Shown: positions 1-8,424 of the stretch, in pieces
Position numbering within the stretch: position 1 is the first letter of the stretch
How the letters are laid out: every line of letters starts with the position of its first letter
Origin: Ahrensia sp. R2A130
GTDB taxonomy: Bacteria; Pseudomonadota; Alphaproteobacteria; Rhizobiales; Rhizobiaceae
Length of the DNA: 64,000 nt
Direction of reading: 5' to 3'
Assembly (NCBI RefSeq): GCF_000179775.1
Contig: NZ_AEEB01000016.1
Span: 1-64,000, forward strand
Notes under the pieces: model-generated
Told to the model about the DNA's origin: nothing
Databases searched by the model: none
What the model saw: the letters and a program-made list of their open reading frames with translations, nothing else
Made by a program: the position numbers and the translations under genes

Positions 1-78
1 GCCCGGCCCTAGTTGGGCCGCCCCGCCGGAGCGAAGGGCGCAGCCCGACAGCATGAGGCCAAACCCAAACATCTAGCG
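1..78. other. Left-edge non-coding stretch with a short hairpin
   Basis: No gene can be supported here. A 6-bp inverted repeat (CGGCCC at 4-9, GGGCCG at 15-20) forms a small GC-rich hairpin downstream of the binding-protein gene that ends at 79. It has no clear T-run, so a terminator role is only possible. A minus-strand ATG at 72 opens a frame that runs off the edge and is too short to judge. Confidence 0.4.
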
Positions 79-1086
79 TTAGCTAGCTGGGCAAGCACTG
101 TCGCTCATGTAGTCGTGGACTTTGACATCGCCGGACTTGATGGAAGTTGCTGCAGCTTCGACAGCTTTCAGCATGTCCGCATCGACGAGGCTTTTGTTGT
201 TGTCGTCCATCGCGTAGCCGACACCGCCTGCTTTCAGGTCGAGAACGTTGAAGCCTGTGGTCCATTTTTCATCGGCCACATCCTTGAATGCTGAATAGAC
301 GGCGTTATCGACGCGCTTCAGCATGGAGGTGAGGATTTTGCCGGGGTGCATGCCGTTCTGGTTGCTGTCGACACCGATGCCGAGTGCGCCAGCGTCTGCT
401 GCTGCCTGCAACACACCGATGCCGGTGCCGCCTGCTGCGTGATAGACAACGTCTGCGCCACGGTCGATCTGCGACTTGGCAAGCTCGCCGCCTTTAACGG
501 GGTCATTCCATGCTGCGCCGGTTGTGCCGGTCATGTTCTGGAACACTTCAGCGTCCGGGTTCACGGATTTGACGCCCTGCACGTAGCCGCAAGCGAATTT
601 GCGGATCAGCGGGATGTCCATGCCGCCAACGAAGCCGACCTTGCCGGATTTCGATGCGGTCGCCGCCATCACACCGACAAGGTAGGAACCTTCGTGCTCG
701 GTGAAGAGAATGGAGCGCACGTTGGGCAGTTCCACAACCATGTCGACGATGCCGAATTTGGTGTCGGGAAATTCCTTGGCGACTTTTTCAAGCGCGACAG
801 CTTGCGAGAAGCCGATCACGACGACAGGGTTGTGGCCGTCGCGGGCGTAACGGCGCATGGCCTGTTCGCGCTGGGCGTCGTTCTGTATTTCGAAGTCTTT
901 GTAATCAATGCCGGTTTCTTCTTTGAAGCGCTCGGCTCCAGCGAAAGCGGATTCGTTGAAGCTCTTGTCGTTTTTGCCGCCGAGATCATAAACGAGGGCA
1001 GGTTTGACGTGACCATCGGCATAAGCGCCAACAACGCTGACAGCGGTAAAGGCTGCGGCGGCGAGGCCAAGCATGAAATGTTTCAT
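79..1086 (-). CDS. BMP-family ABC transporter substrate-binding protein
   Basis: Periplasmic binding protein of the BMP/PnrA (basic membrane protein, Med) family, whose members bind purine nucleosides or related ligands for an ABC importer. The ATG at 1086 gives 335 residues and starts a typical signal peptide with a probable cleavage after AYA near residue 23. The upstream AAAGGA supports this start over a longer open frame reaching 1398. The mature N-terminus carries the family motif LVYDLGGKNDKSFNE (residues 31-45). Permease and ATPase partners are not in the window; they may lie beyond the left edge. The gene is divergent from glucokinase. The family is certain, the ligand is inferred. 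Confidence 0.9.
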   Translation of the reverse strand: MKHFMLGLAAAAFTAVSVVGAYADGHVKPALVYDLGGKNDKSFNESAFAGAERFKEETGIDYKDFEIQNDAQREQAMRRYARDGHNPVVVIGFSQAVALEKVAKEFPDTKFGIVDMVVELPNVRSILFTEHEGSYLVGVMAATASKSGKVGFVGGMDIPLIRKFACGYVQGVKSVNPDAEVFQNMTGTTGAAWNDPVKGGELAKSQIDRGADVVYHAAGGTGIGVLQAAADAGALGIGVDSNQNGMHPGKILTSMLKRVDNAVYSAFKDVADEKWTTGFNVLDLKAGGVGYAMDDNNKSLVDADMLKAVEAAATSIKSGDVKVHDYMSDSACPAS

Positions 1087-1336
1087 GAGGAATGTCCTTT
1101 CGGGTGGGATGCGCGCCACAGGGGTGGCAATCGCGATCGGTTCGTGGGCTCTGGAAAGTGGTGCAGAAACCCGGTCCGGGGCCGGTTGAGGGCCACCGTT
1201 GCCATAAACCTTGCACGGTCTGCGCCGCATTGCACCGGCTTTTTTCCTTTGACGTGAGCGTAAGTCACCCTGTCCACAAACAGCTTCGGTAACTTCGCTC
1301 TTGAATGTCGCGGTGGCCGCTATAAGCAGCGTGTTC

Positions 1337-2350
1337 ATGACCCGTAACACCACTCCACCAGTTCCGTTTCCTGCATTGCTCGCCGATATCGGCGGCACGA
1401 ATGCACGCTTTCAGCTTGTCGATGCCGATGGCCCCAGGGGCGACGTTTGCGAACTCGTCGTTGCCGAGCATGAGAGCTTGGAAGCAGCAACGCAGTTGGT
1501 CATGCCAAAAGACGTGACCATCAAATCGGCCGTGCTGGCAGGTGCCGGACCTTTGAAGCCAACGGGAAGACAACTCACGAATTCCCATTGGGATATTGTG
1601 GCCGAAACTTTCATGGACCGTACGTCCATCGATAATCTGATCCTGTTCAACGATTTCGAAGCTCAGGCGCTCGCACTGCCGTTCCTCAAGCCGGAAGATT
1701 TCCATGAGTTGAATCCGCAAGCTATCGAAAACGAGCGTGCGACCAAAGCTGTTCTCGGCCCTGGAACAGGCCTCGGTGTCGGTCTTTTGGTGCGCAGCGG
1801 AGCTGGCTTCACCACCGTGGCCGGCGAGGGCGGCCACGTCGATCTTGGCCCGCGCAATGAACGCGAAGCGGCGATCTGGCAGCATCTGGACCGCATCGAC
1901 GGGCGCATTTCAGGTGAGCAAGTGCTGTGCGGCCGCGGCATGGCGAACCTCTATCGCGCCACGTGCGTTGCCGATGGCGTAACGCCCGCGTTGGAAAAAC
2001 CTGCCGACATTTCGGAGGCCGGGCTGGATGGCAGCGATCCGCAGGCCGTTGAAACGCTGCACATTTTTGCAGCCTGCCTTGGACGTATTGCGGGTGATCT
2101 TGCGCTTACATCTTTCAGCAAAGGCGGTGCGTATATCGGTGGCGGCATCGCAAGACGCTTGCTTCCGATCATCGATGAAGGCGGCTTGCTTGAAGCATTT
2201 CTCGACAAGGCTCCCCACAGGGCGCTGTTGGAAACCATGAAATTGGCCGTTGTCACCTGTCCGCAGCCCGCACTTCTCGGCCTGTCCGGATACGCCCGCG
2301 CGGCGGCACCTTTCGCGGTGGATCTTGAAGGTCGCCACTGGAAACGGTGA
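1337..2350 (+). CDS. glk: Glucokinase
   Basis: ATP-dependent glucokinase (EC 2.7.1.2), phosphorylating glucose to glucose 6-phosphate in the cytoplasm. The 337-residue length fits the proteobacterial Glk family. The phosphate-1 motif DIGGTNARF is at residues 17-25, the catalytic Asp sits in FNDFEA (about residue 106), and a glycine-rich GPGTGLG stretch (141-147) is followed by GEGGH (163-167). The ATG at 1337 is preferred over an upstream in-frame start at 1301 because it puts the nucleotide-binding motif at the usual distance. The next gene begins after a 170-bp gap in which I see no distinct element. Confidence 0.93.
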   Translation: MTRNTTPPVPFPALLADIGGTNARFQLVDADGPRGDVCELVVAEHESLEAATQLVMPKDVTIKSAVLAGAGPLKPTGRQLTNSHWDIVAETFMDRTSIDNLILFNDFEAQALALPFLKPEDFHELNPQAIENERATKAVLGPGTGLGVGLLVRSGAGFTTVAGEGGHVDLGPRNEREAAIWQHLDRIDGRISGEQVLCGRGMANLYRATCVADGVTPALEKPADISEAGLDGSDPQAVETLHIFAACLGRIAGDLALTSFSKGGAYIGGGIARRLLPIIDEGGLLEAFLDKAPHRALLETMKLAVVTCPQPALLGLSGYARAAAPFAVDLEGRHWKR

Positions 2351-2520
2351 TACGAGTGGTGCGTTTCGGGCTGCGGCATGCAACCCAAAAGCCACAGCCT
2401 GAAGCCAAACGCCGTTTTGGGCCTTTGATCTGCTTCGGGTGTGCAACCATCTCGGTCTAGAACGCACTCAAGCGGACGCTCTCGTCTGCAGTTTTATCAA
2501 AATTCGGGGCGCACGCGACT

Positions 2521-4314
2521 TTGGAGCGACTACTCAAACCCTTCATGAAGAACCCGCAGGACATGGGTATCTTCCAGCGCATGGTGTCGGAGAATTTCTC
2601 CCATTACCGGCGCGACTATGCATGGGCCGTGTTCTGCCTCGTCATCATGGCGGGCATCACTGCGTTTTCCGCCTGGCTTATGGGGCCGGTGGTGAAGGAC
2701 GTGTTCTACGGCAATGATATGAACCAGGCCGTGTTCCTGTCTTCCGTGGTCGCCGCGATTTTCCTTGTCAAAGGCGCGGTGAGTTATTTTCAGGCGGTCA
2801 TTTTGAACCGTATCGGCAACAACATGGTGGCCCGCTATCAGCGACGCCTGTTTCAGCACTTGCTCGATCTCGACGTAAAGTTCTTCGCCAAGCAGCATTC
2901 CGTGTCGCTGATCGCGCAGTTGAACCAGAACACGAACGCTGTGCGCGATCTACTCAACAACGTGGTTCTGGGCTATGCCCGTGATCTTGTTACGCTGATC
3001 GGCCTGGTCGGGGTGATGCTGTACCGCGACCCCTATCTGGCGCTGGCCATTCTTGTCATCGGCCCAATCGCACTCACGACACTGGCTCGCTATGCCCGGC
3101 GCGTGAAAGTGATCGCCCGCGAAGAGGTTCATATCAATTCGCAGGTCGCGACTGCCATGCAAGAGGTCGCCCACGGCATCCCGGTGGTGAAAGCCTTCAC
3201 CATGGAGGAGCAGCTTCGCGTCAAGCTGGACGCGCTGACGGTAAAAGCCGAAGGCCGCTCCAACAACATCGCCCGCATTACCGCGCGCACATCGCCGCTG
3301 ATGGAAACGCTCTCCGGTTTGGCGATTGCAGCGGTCATTTCCTACGGCGGTTGGCGTGTCATCACGCAGGGCTACGAACCCTCCGATCTGACCTCCTTCA
3401 TGACTGCGCTTCTGTTGGCCTACGACCCAGCCAAGAAACTCGCCAAACTTCGGGTGACACTGGAGCGGTCGATGGTCAACGCGCGGATGATCTATGAAGT
3501 GTTGGACACCGAAATTGCATCGAAAGAAGCCGAAGCCGGTGTCGATCTCGTGATGGACGGCGGCGCGATCACTTTCGACAATGTAACGTTCAGCTATGAC
3601 GAGCTGCCGGTGGAAGGGGCCACCCTGCGTGCCCCGTTGCCGGTTATTCGTGATCTTTCTTTCGTTGCGGAAGCTGGAAAAACCACAGCGCTTGTCGGCC
3701 CATCTGGCGGTGGTAAGTCCACCATCATCGCCTTGCTGCAGCGCTTCTATGCGACCGAAGAAGGCACGATCAGTGTCGATGGGCAGGATATCTCCAAGGT
3801 CTCCACCGCCGCTCTTCGTTCCAACATCGCCTACGTCTCGCAAGCTCCGGTGCTGTTTCAAGGTACGGTACGCGATAACCTGCGCTATGCCCGCCCTGAC
3901 GCGACCGACGCCGAGATCGAGCAGGCAGCGAAGAACGCGCAGGCGCATGATTTTATTACCGCTCTCTCCAAAGGCTATGACACTCCACTTGGCGAGAACG
4001 GCGCAAACCTTTCCGGTGGCCAGCGCCAGCGCCTCTCTATCGCCCGCGCCATCGTCCGCAACGCACCTATCTTGCTGTTGGACGAAGCGACCTCCGCCCT
4101 CGATAACCAGTCGGAAGCTTTGGTGCAGACCGCGCTGGACGAGTTGATGAAGGGGCGCACAACCCTCGTTATCGCTCACCGCCTGTCCACCATTTCCAAC
4201 GCTGACCGCATCATCGTCATCGACAATGGCGAGGTCGTCGACCAGGGCCGTCACGATGAACTTGTGGGTCGCAAGCGCGGTGTCTATGCAAGGTTGCATA
4301 ACGTCACCGGATAA
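2521..4314 (+). CDS. MsbA-like ABC exporter, fused membrane and ATPase domains
   Basis: Half-size ABC exporter (about 597 residues) that would work as a homodimer in the inner membrane. The N-terminal half is a six-helix ABC transmembrane domain. The C-terminal half has Walker A GPSGGGKST (393-401), signature LSGGQRQR, Walker B ILLLDEATSALD and the switch motif IAHR. Closest to the MsbA/lipid-exporter-like group, so lipid A or another amphiphile is a fair guess, but such genes are often multidrug exporters. The start is uncertain: TTG at 2521 or ATG at 2545, neither with a convincing ribosome-binding site. It sits directly upstream of dapB with a 24-bp gap. Confidence 0.88.
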   Translation: MERLLKPFMKNPQDMGIFQRMVSENFSHYRRDYAWAVFCLVIMAGITAFSAWLMGPVVKDVFYGNDMNQAVFLSSVVAAIFLVKGAVSYFQAVILNRIGNNMVARYQRRLFQHLLDLDVKFFAKQHSVSLIAQLNQNTNAVRDLLNNVVLGYARDLVTLIGLVGVMLYRDPYLALAILVIGPIALTTLARYARRVKVIAREEVHINSQVATAMQEVAHGIPVVKAFTMEEQLRVKLDALTVKAEGRSNNIARITARTSPLMETLSGLAIAAVISYGGWRVITQGYEPSDLTSFMTALLLAYDPAKKLAKLRVTLERSMVNARMIYEVLDTEIASKEAEAGVDLVMDGGAITFDNVTFSYDELPVEGATLRAPLPVIRDLSFVAEAGKTTALVGPSGGGKSTIIALLQRFYATEEGTISVDGQDISKVSTAALRSNIAYVSQAPVLFQGTVRDNLRYARPDATDAEIEQAAKNAQAHDFITALSKGYDTPLGENGANLSGGQRQRLSIARAIVRNAPILLLDEATSALDNQSEALVQTALDELMKGRTTLVIAHRLSTISNADRIIVIDNGEVVDQGRHDELVGRKRGVYARLHNVTG

Positions 4315-4338
4315 TCCGGTTTTGCCGGAGCCGCCTTT

Positions 4339-5163
4339 ATGTCCAGTCAGCCAATGAAAATCGTCGTCGTGGGCGCGGCTGGTCGTATGGGCCAAACGCT
4401 AGTGCGCGCGGTGGCCGAAACGGATGGTGTTATCCTGTCCGGCGCCACCGAGCGCGAGGGTTCCGATGCTATAGGCAAAGACGCAGGTGAGATCGCGGGT
4501 CTCGGCGCAAACGGCGTTATCATTTCCGACGATCCGCTGCCCGCGTTTGTTGAAGCAGATGGCGTTCTCGATTTTACTATTCCAGCAGCAAGCGTCGAAT
4601 TTTCCACGCTCGCCGCGCAGGCCCGTATCGTTCATGTTATCGGCACGACGGGGTGCACGGATGATGATGAAGCAAAGTTCCTCGCGGCTGCCCGACACGC
4701 CCGCATCGTAAAATCCGGCAATATGAGCCTCGGGGTGAACCTGCTCGCCGTGCTTGTGCGCCAAGCCGCGAAAGCGTTGGCTGCTGCCGACTTCGATATC
4801 GAGGTTCTGGAGATGCATCACCGCCATAAGGTCGACGCCCCATCCGGCACCGCGCTTCTTTTGGGCGAAGCTGCCGCCGAAGGCCGCGACATTGTCTTGG
4901 CCGAAAACTCCACACGCGTTCGCGACGGCATCACCGGCGCACGTCCTGCTGGCGAAATCGGCTTTGCCACACTGCGAGGCGGCTCTGTCATCGGCGAACA
5001 TTCGGTGCTTTATGCAGGCGAGGGCGAAACCATCGAACTCACCCATCGCGCCACCGACCGCCTGCTGTTCGCTCGTGGCGCGGTGAAAGCCGCCCTATGG
5101 GCATGGGACAAAAATCCAGGCCGCTACGATATGCTCGACGTGCTCGGGCTGTCCAAAGACTGA
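4339..5163 (+). CDS. dapB: 4-hydroxy-tetrahydrodipicolinate reductase
   Basis: NAD(P)H-dependent reductase (EC 1.17.1.8) of the diaminopimelate/lysine pathway, supplying precursors for peptidoglycan and lysine. The N-terminal nucleotide-binding motif VGAAGRMGQ follows the first strand. The substrate-binding/catalytic segment reads [15 protein letters not shown], with the His pair near residue 160. The 274-residue length is normal. The gene follows the exporter and is followed after 20 bp by gpmA, a neighbour seen in other Hyphomicrobiales. Confidence 0.96.
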   Translation: MSSQPMKIVVVGAAGRMGQTLVRAVAETDGVILSGATEREGSDAIGKDAGEIAGLGANGVIISDDPLPAFVEADGVLDFTIPAASVEFSTLAAQARIVHVIGTTGCTDDDEAKFLAAARHARIVKSGNMSLGVNLLAVLVRQAAKALAAADFDIEVLEMHHRHKVDAPSGTALLLGEAAAEGRDIVLAENSTRVRDGITGARPAGEIGFATLRGGSVIGEHSVLYAGEGETIELTHRATDRLLFARGAVKAALWAWDKNPGRYDMLDVLGLSKD

Positions 5164-5183
5164 ACCTTTTTAGGAGACCAAAT

Positions 5184-5825
5184 ATGTCCGGAACACTCGT
5201 CCTTGTGCGCCACGGCCAGAGCGAATGGAACAAGCTGAACCTGTTCACAGGCTGGAAAGATCCCGACTTGACGGAGCAGGGCGTCGAAGAAGCGATCGAG
5301 GCAGGCAAGACGCTTGGCGAACGCGGCATGAAGTTCGATGTGGCGTTCACATCAGAGCTAATTCGGGCCCAACGCACCTGCCAGTTCATTCTCGACGGCG
5401 TTGGTCAGGCTGATCTGCAAACCATCCGCCACGAGGCAATCAATGAGCGCGACTATGGCGATCTGGCAGGGCTGAACAAAGATGACGCGCGCGCCAAATG
5501 GGGCGAAGATCAGGTTCACATCTGGCGTCGCAGCTATGCCACACCGCCCCCCGGTGAAACCGGCGAGAGCCTGCGTGACACCGGTGCCCGCGTATGGCCC
5601 TACTACATCCGCGAAATTCTGCCCCGCGTTTTGCGTGGTGAAACGGTACTGGTCGCAGCCCATGGAAATTCCCTGCGCTCACTGGTCATGGTGCTCGATG
5701 GTCTGTCCAAAGAAGACATCACCGGCCTAAATTTAGGTACCGGCATTCCGATGATCTACAAGCTGAAAGCTGACAGCACGGTGGCCAGCAAAGAAGTGCT
5801 GGGCGACGACAGCAACGCGCACTGA
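5184..5825 (+). CDS. gpmA: 2,3-bisphosphoglycerate-dependent phosphoglycerate mutase
   Basis: Glycolytic/gluconeogenic mutase interconverting 3- and 2-phosphoglycerate (EC 5.4.2.11). The phosphohistidine motif [10 protein letters not shown] has catalytic His at residue 10. The acid/base Glu lies in [12 protein letters not shown], and the second His is in AAHGNSLRS. The ATG at 5184 follows a good TAGGAG site. A longer upstream frame overlapping dapB is a shadow. At 213 residues it belongs to the shorter form common in alphaproteobacteria. Confidence 0.95.
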   Translation: MSGTLVLVRHGQSEWNKLNLFTGWKDPDLTEQGVEEAIEAGKTLGERGMKFDVAFTSELIRAQRTCQFILDGVGQADLQTIRHEAINERDYGDLAGLNKDDARAKWGEDQVHIWRRSYATPPPGETGESLRDTGARVWPYYIREILPRVLRGETVLVAAHGNSLRSLVMVLDGLSKEDITGLNLGTGIPMIYKLKADSTVASKEVLGDDSNAH

Positions 5826-5840
5826 GCTAAACTACGTCCT

Positions 5841-5876
5841 CAATTGTCATCCCCACGCAAACGGGGATGACAATTG
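5841..5876. terminator. Perfect 14-bp stem-loop between convergent gpmA and metZ
   Basis: CAATTGTCATCCCC (5841-5854) and its exact reverse complement (5863-5876) flank an 8-base loop, halfway between the convergent ends of gpmA and metZ. No long T-run follows on either strand, so it is either a bidirectional terminator-like hairpin or a copy of a dispersed palindromic repeat. The core GTCATCCCC/GGGGATGAC resembles repeats often seen in alphaproteobacterial intergenic DNA. Confidence 0.6.
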
Positions 5877-5885
5877 ATAGCCGAG

Positions 5886-7064
5886 TTAAATCGCAGCCAA
5901 CGCCTGCTCGACATCACCGATCAGATCGCCTGTGTCCTCCAGTCCCACAGACAGCCGAACTGTGCCGCCAGTGATGGACAATTCATCGCGGTCTTCATCT
6001 GACAAGTTCTTATGCGTGGTCGTGGCAGGATGGGTGACGAGGCTTTTGGCATCGCCGAGGTTGTTAGAAATTCCGACAATCGCAAGCGCATTTTCAAACG
6101 CAAAAGCCGCCTGTTTGGACGCCAGTTCAAACGCCACCATGGTGGAACCGGCTGCCATTTGGCGCGCCGCAATATCAGCCTGCGGGTGGTCCGCGCGACC
6201 GGGATAGATCACACGGCTGACGGCTGAATGGTCGGCCAGGAAATCCGCAATCGCACCGGCACTTTCGGTTTGCTGGCGCGCGCGTAACGGCAGGGTTTCC
6301 AGCCCTTTCAGCAACACCCATGCGTTGAATGGCGACATGCTGGGGCCGGTGTGGCGGTAATAATCGAACAAGGTCTCGTCACTCCATTTCTTGTCGGACA
6401 GGATAGCTCCGCCCAGACAGCGTCCCTGACCATCGATATGTTTGGTCGCGGAATAGACCACCACATGCGCGCCCAGTTCCAGCGGGTTTTGGTAGAGCGG
6501 CGTGGCGAACACGTTGTCGACCACGAGGCGAGCATTCGCATCGCGGGCGATTTCAGCGACCGCTGCGATGTCCACCAGTTCCAGCGTCGGATTCGTCGGA
6601 GATTCGAGAAAGAGCACCCGCGTGTTGGGCCGCATGGCCCCCTTCCATGCGTCCAACGAACGCCCGTCCACCAGCGTCGCTTCGATACCGTATTGCGGGC
6701 AGAGCGTTTCCACCACCCAGCGGCACGACCCGAACAGCGCGCGCGCTGCCACGATGTGATCGCCCGCTTTCAATCCGCACATAAGTGCTGCAGAAATGGC
6801 GGCCATGCCTGAGGCCGTTGCAAGGCAGGCTTCCGCCCCCTCCATTGCGCACATGCGCTCTTCAAACATGGAGACGGTCGGGTTAGCGTAGCGTGAATAG
6901 ACATAGCCTTCGTCTTCGCCTTTGAAGCGCGCTTCGGCAGCTTCCGCGCTGTCATAGACGAAGCCCTGAGTAAGGTAGAGCGCTTCGGATGTTTCGCCAA
7001 ACTGTGAGCGGGTAGTGCCGCTGTGGATCAGGCGGGTGGCGGGTTGCCAGTTGTGGTTCTTCAT
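5886..7064 (-). CDS. metZ: O-succinylhomoserine sulfhydrylase
   Basis: PLP enzyme of the Cys/Met-metabolism family making homocysteine directly from an activated homoserine and sulfide. The PLP lysine lies in SATKH (about K208), with the family segment ESPTNP at 154-159. The ATG at 7064 follows AAGGAA; the reading frame continues upstream across the riboswitch terminator, which rules out the longer start. The 392-residue length is normal. MetZ rather than MetB/MetC is chosen from the overall sequence and the SAM-II leader, which is typical of methionine-synthesis genes in alphaproteobacteria. Expression should fall when S-adenosylmethionine is plentiful. Confidence 0.92.
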   Translation of the reverse strand: MKNHNWQPATRLIHSGTTRSQFGETSEALYLTQGFVYDSAEAAEARFKGEDEGYVYSRYANPTVSMFEERMCAMEGAEACLATASGMAAISAALMCGLKAGDHIVAARALFGSCRWVVETLCPQYGIEATLVDGRSLDAWKGAMRPNTRVLFLESPTNPTLELVDIAAVAEIARDANARLVVDNVFATPLYQNPLELGAHVVVYSATKHIDGQGRCLGGAILSDKKWSDETLFDYYRHTGPSMSPFNAWVLLKGLETLPLRARQQTESAGAIADFLADHSAVSRVIYPGRADHPQADIAARQMAAGSTMVAFELASKQAAFAFENALAIVGISNNLGDAKSLVTHPATTTHKNLSDEDRDELSITGGTVRLSVGLEDTGDLIGDVEQALAAI

Positions 7065-7111
7065 ATTCGTTCCTTCGCAATGCACATGCGAAGCCGTTCT
7101 GTGATGAGGCA

Positions 7112-7149
7112 CAAAAAAAACCAGCTTCGCGGACAATCGCAAAACCGGT
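7112..7149 (-). terminator. Intrinsic terminator in the metZ leader (riboswitch expression platform)
   Basis: Read on the minus strand, a 12-bp stem (plus-strand arms 7138-7149 and 7120-7131, three G-U pairs, six-base loop) is followed by a run of eight T residues (A at 7113-7120 on the plus strand). It lies between the SAM-II aptamer and metZ, so it is the likely transcription-attenuation platform. Confidence 0.85.
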
Positions 7150-7171
7150 TGCATAGCGGGCTGTCCCACCA

Positions 7172-7232
7172 TCGTTCGGTCCTTTAGCGACTTATTTTAC
7201 GTGGCTGCAAGCCGACCGGCCAAATCACCACA
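7172..7232 (-). promoter_or_regulatory. SAM-II riboswitch aptamer upstream of metZ
   Basis: On the minus strand the leader reads GGTGATTTG, then CGGCTTGCAGCCACG, then GTCGCTAAAGG. These blocks and their order match my memory of the SAM-II (metA) aptamer, a pseudoknot that binds S-adenosylmethionine and precedes methionine genes in alphaproteobacteria. Its position ahead of metZ and an intrinsic terminator fits. Boundaries are approximate. An ATCACCA...TGGTGAT inverted repeat (about 7224-7243) overlaps its 5' edge. Confidence 0.85.
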
Positions 7233-7294
7233 AATATGGTGATAGGCTTCAAAGCACCGTTGCGTCAACGGCGTTCGCGCCGCACATCACTCTC

Positions 7295-8380
7295 ATGTCG
7301 AGCGTATCCGGTATCCTCAGTGACCGTCAGATCGGTGACCTGTTCCAAACAGGCCGCCTCGCTTCCGATTCCGAACTGGAAAAAGACCAGATCCAGCCTG
7401 CCAGCCTTGATCTGCGCTTGGGCAGCAAAGCTTGGCGTGTCCGTGCCTCCTTTCTGCCGGGCGAAACGACGGTGGCTGAAAAGCTGGACCGCTTCGCGCT
7501 GCACCAATTCACGTTGGATGGTGGCACTGTGTTGGAAGTCGGCTGCGTTTACATTGTCGAATTACAGGAGCGCGCCGCACTGCCCGAAACGGTAGCGGCA
7601 TCTGCCAATCCGAAAAGCTCTACCGGTCGTCTTGATATATTTACCCGCGTGCTTGTGGACCGTGCCCGCCAGTTCGACATGGTGGGGGCTGGTTACAACG
7701 GCCCGATCTATGTCGAGATTTCGCCTCGCACGTTCCCTGTTCTGGTCCGTCCCGGTTCGCGTCTGTCGCAAATCCGCTTCCGCGAGGGCGATGCGCTTTT
7801 GGGTGCTGAAGAGCTGTTGAAACTGCACGAAGCCGAAACGCTGGTGGCGGGTGAACGTCACGATATTGATGCCCGAGGCATCGCTATGTCCATTGATCTT
7901 TCAGGCGATGAAAACGGTCTTATCGGTTATCGTGGCAAACGCCACACCGGTGTGGTCGATGTGGACAAAAAGGCAGCCTGCAAGGTCGCCGACTATTGGG
8001 AACCGCTGCACCGCACCGATGGTGGCGAGCTGGTGCTGGACCCAGACGAGTTCTACATTCTCGTGTCCCGCGAGGCGGTTCACGTGCCGCCGGATTATGC
8101 CGCCGAGATGGTGCCGTTCGATCCGTTGGTGGGTGAATTTCGCGTCCACTACGCTGGTTTTTTCGATCCCGGCTTCGGCAATGCCAATGCCGGTGGTGCT
8201 GGCTCACGGGCTGTGCTGGAAGTCCGTAGCCACGAGGTGCCGTTTATCCTCGAACACGGACAAACTGTGGGTCGACTGGTTTACGAACGGATGCAGGAAC
8301 GCCCTACCGCGCTATACGGCTCGGACCTCGGCTCTAATTATCAGGCGCAAGGCCTAAAACTGTCGAAGCATTTTTACTAG
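7295..8380 (+). CDS. 2'-deoxycytidine 5'-triphosphate deaminase, double-domain form
   Basis: Nucleotide-pool enzyme of the Dcd/dUTPase superfamily, expected to turn dCTP into dUTP. At 361 residues it is nearly twice the usual Dcd length. An N-terminal half with PASLDLRLG (residues 35-43) and SPRTFPVLVRPGSRLS (142-157) is followed by a second half with AGFFDPGFGN and VLEVRSHEVPFIL, which resembles the Dcd core. The duplicated form is common in Hyphomicrobiales. The ATG at 7295 is divergent from metZ, sharing a 230-bp regulatory gap. Deaminase versus bifunctional activity cannot be decided from sequence alone. Confidence 0.85.
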   Translation: MSSVSGILSDRQIGDLFQTGRLASDSELEKDQIQPASLDLRLGSKAWRVRASFLPGETTVAEKLDRFALHQFTLDGGTVLEVGCVYIVELQERAALPETVAASANPKSSTGRLDIFTRVLVDRARQFDMVGAGYNGPIYVEISPRTFPVLVRPGSRLSQIRFREGDALLGAEELLKLHEAETLVAGERHDIDARGIAMSIDLSGDENGLIGYRGKRHTGVVDVDKKAACKVADYWEPLHRTDGGELVLDPDEFYILVSREAVHVPPDYAAEMVPFDPLVGEFRVHYAGFFDPGFGNANAGGAGSRAVLEVRSHEVPFILEHGQTVGRLVYERMQERPTALYGSDLGSNYQAQGLKLSKHFY

Positions 8381-8424
8381 GTCGTGCGGCGCAGGTCCGG
8401 CAAGCGGAGCGACGGCCAGATAGA

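Noticed and set aside
1-72. Minus-strand frame from ATG 72 with a lipobox-like LMLSGCAL
   Set aside because: Only 24 codons before the window edge, no ribosome-binding site, and high GC; cannot be supported.
346-1257. 303-codon plus-strand frame
   Set aside because: Antisense to the BMP-family gene, which has clear signal peptide and family motifs; no recognisable protein features.
2950-4395. 481-codon minus-strand frame
   Set aside because: Antisense to the ABC exporter, His/Asp/Gly-rich translation typical of a shadow frame.
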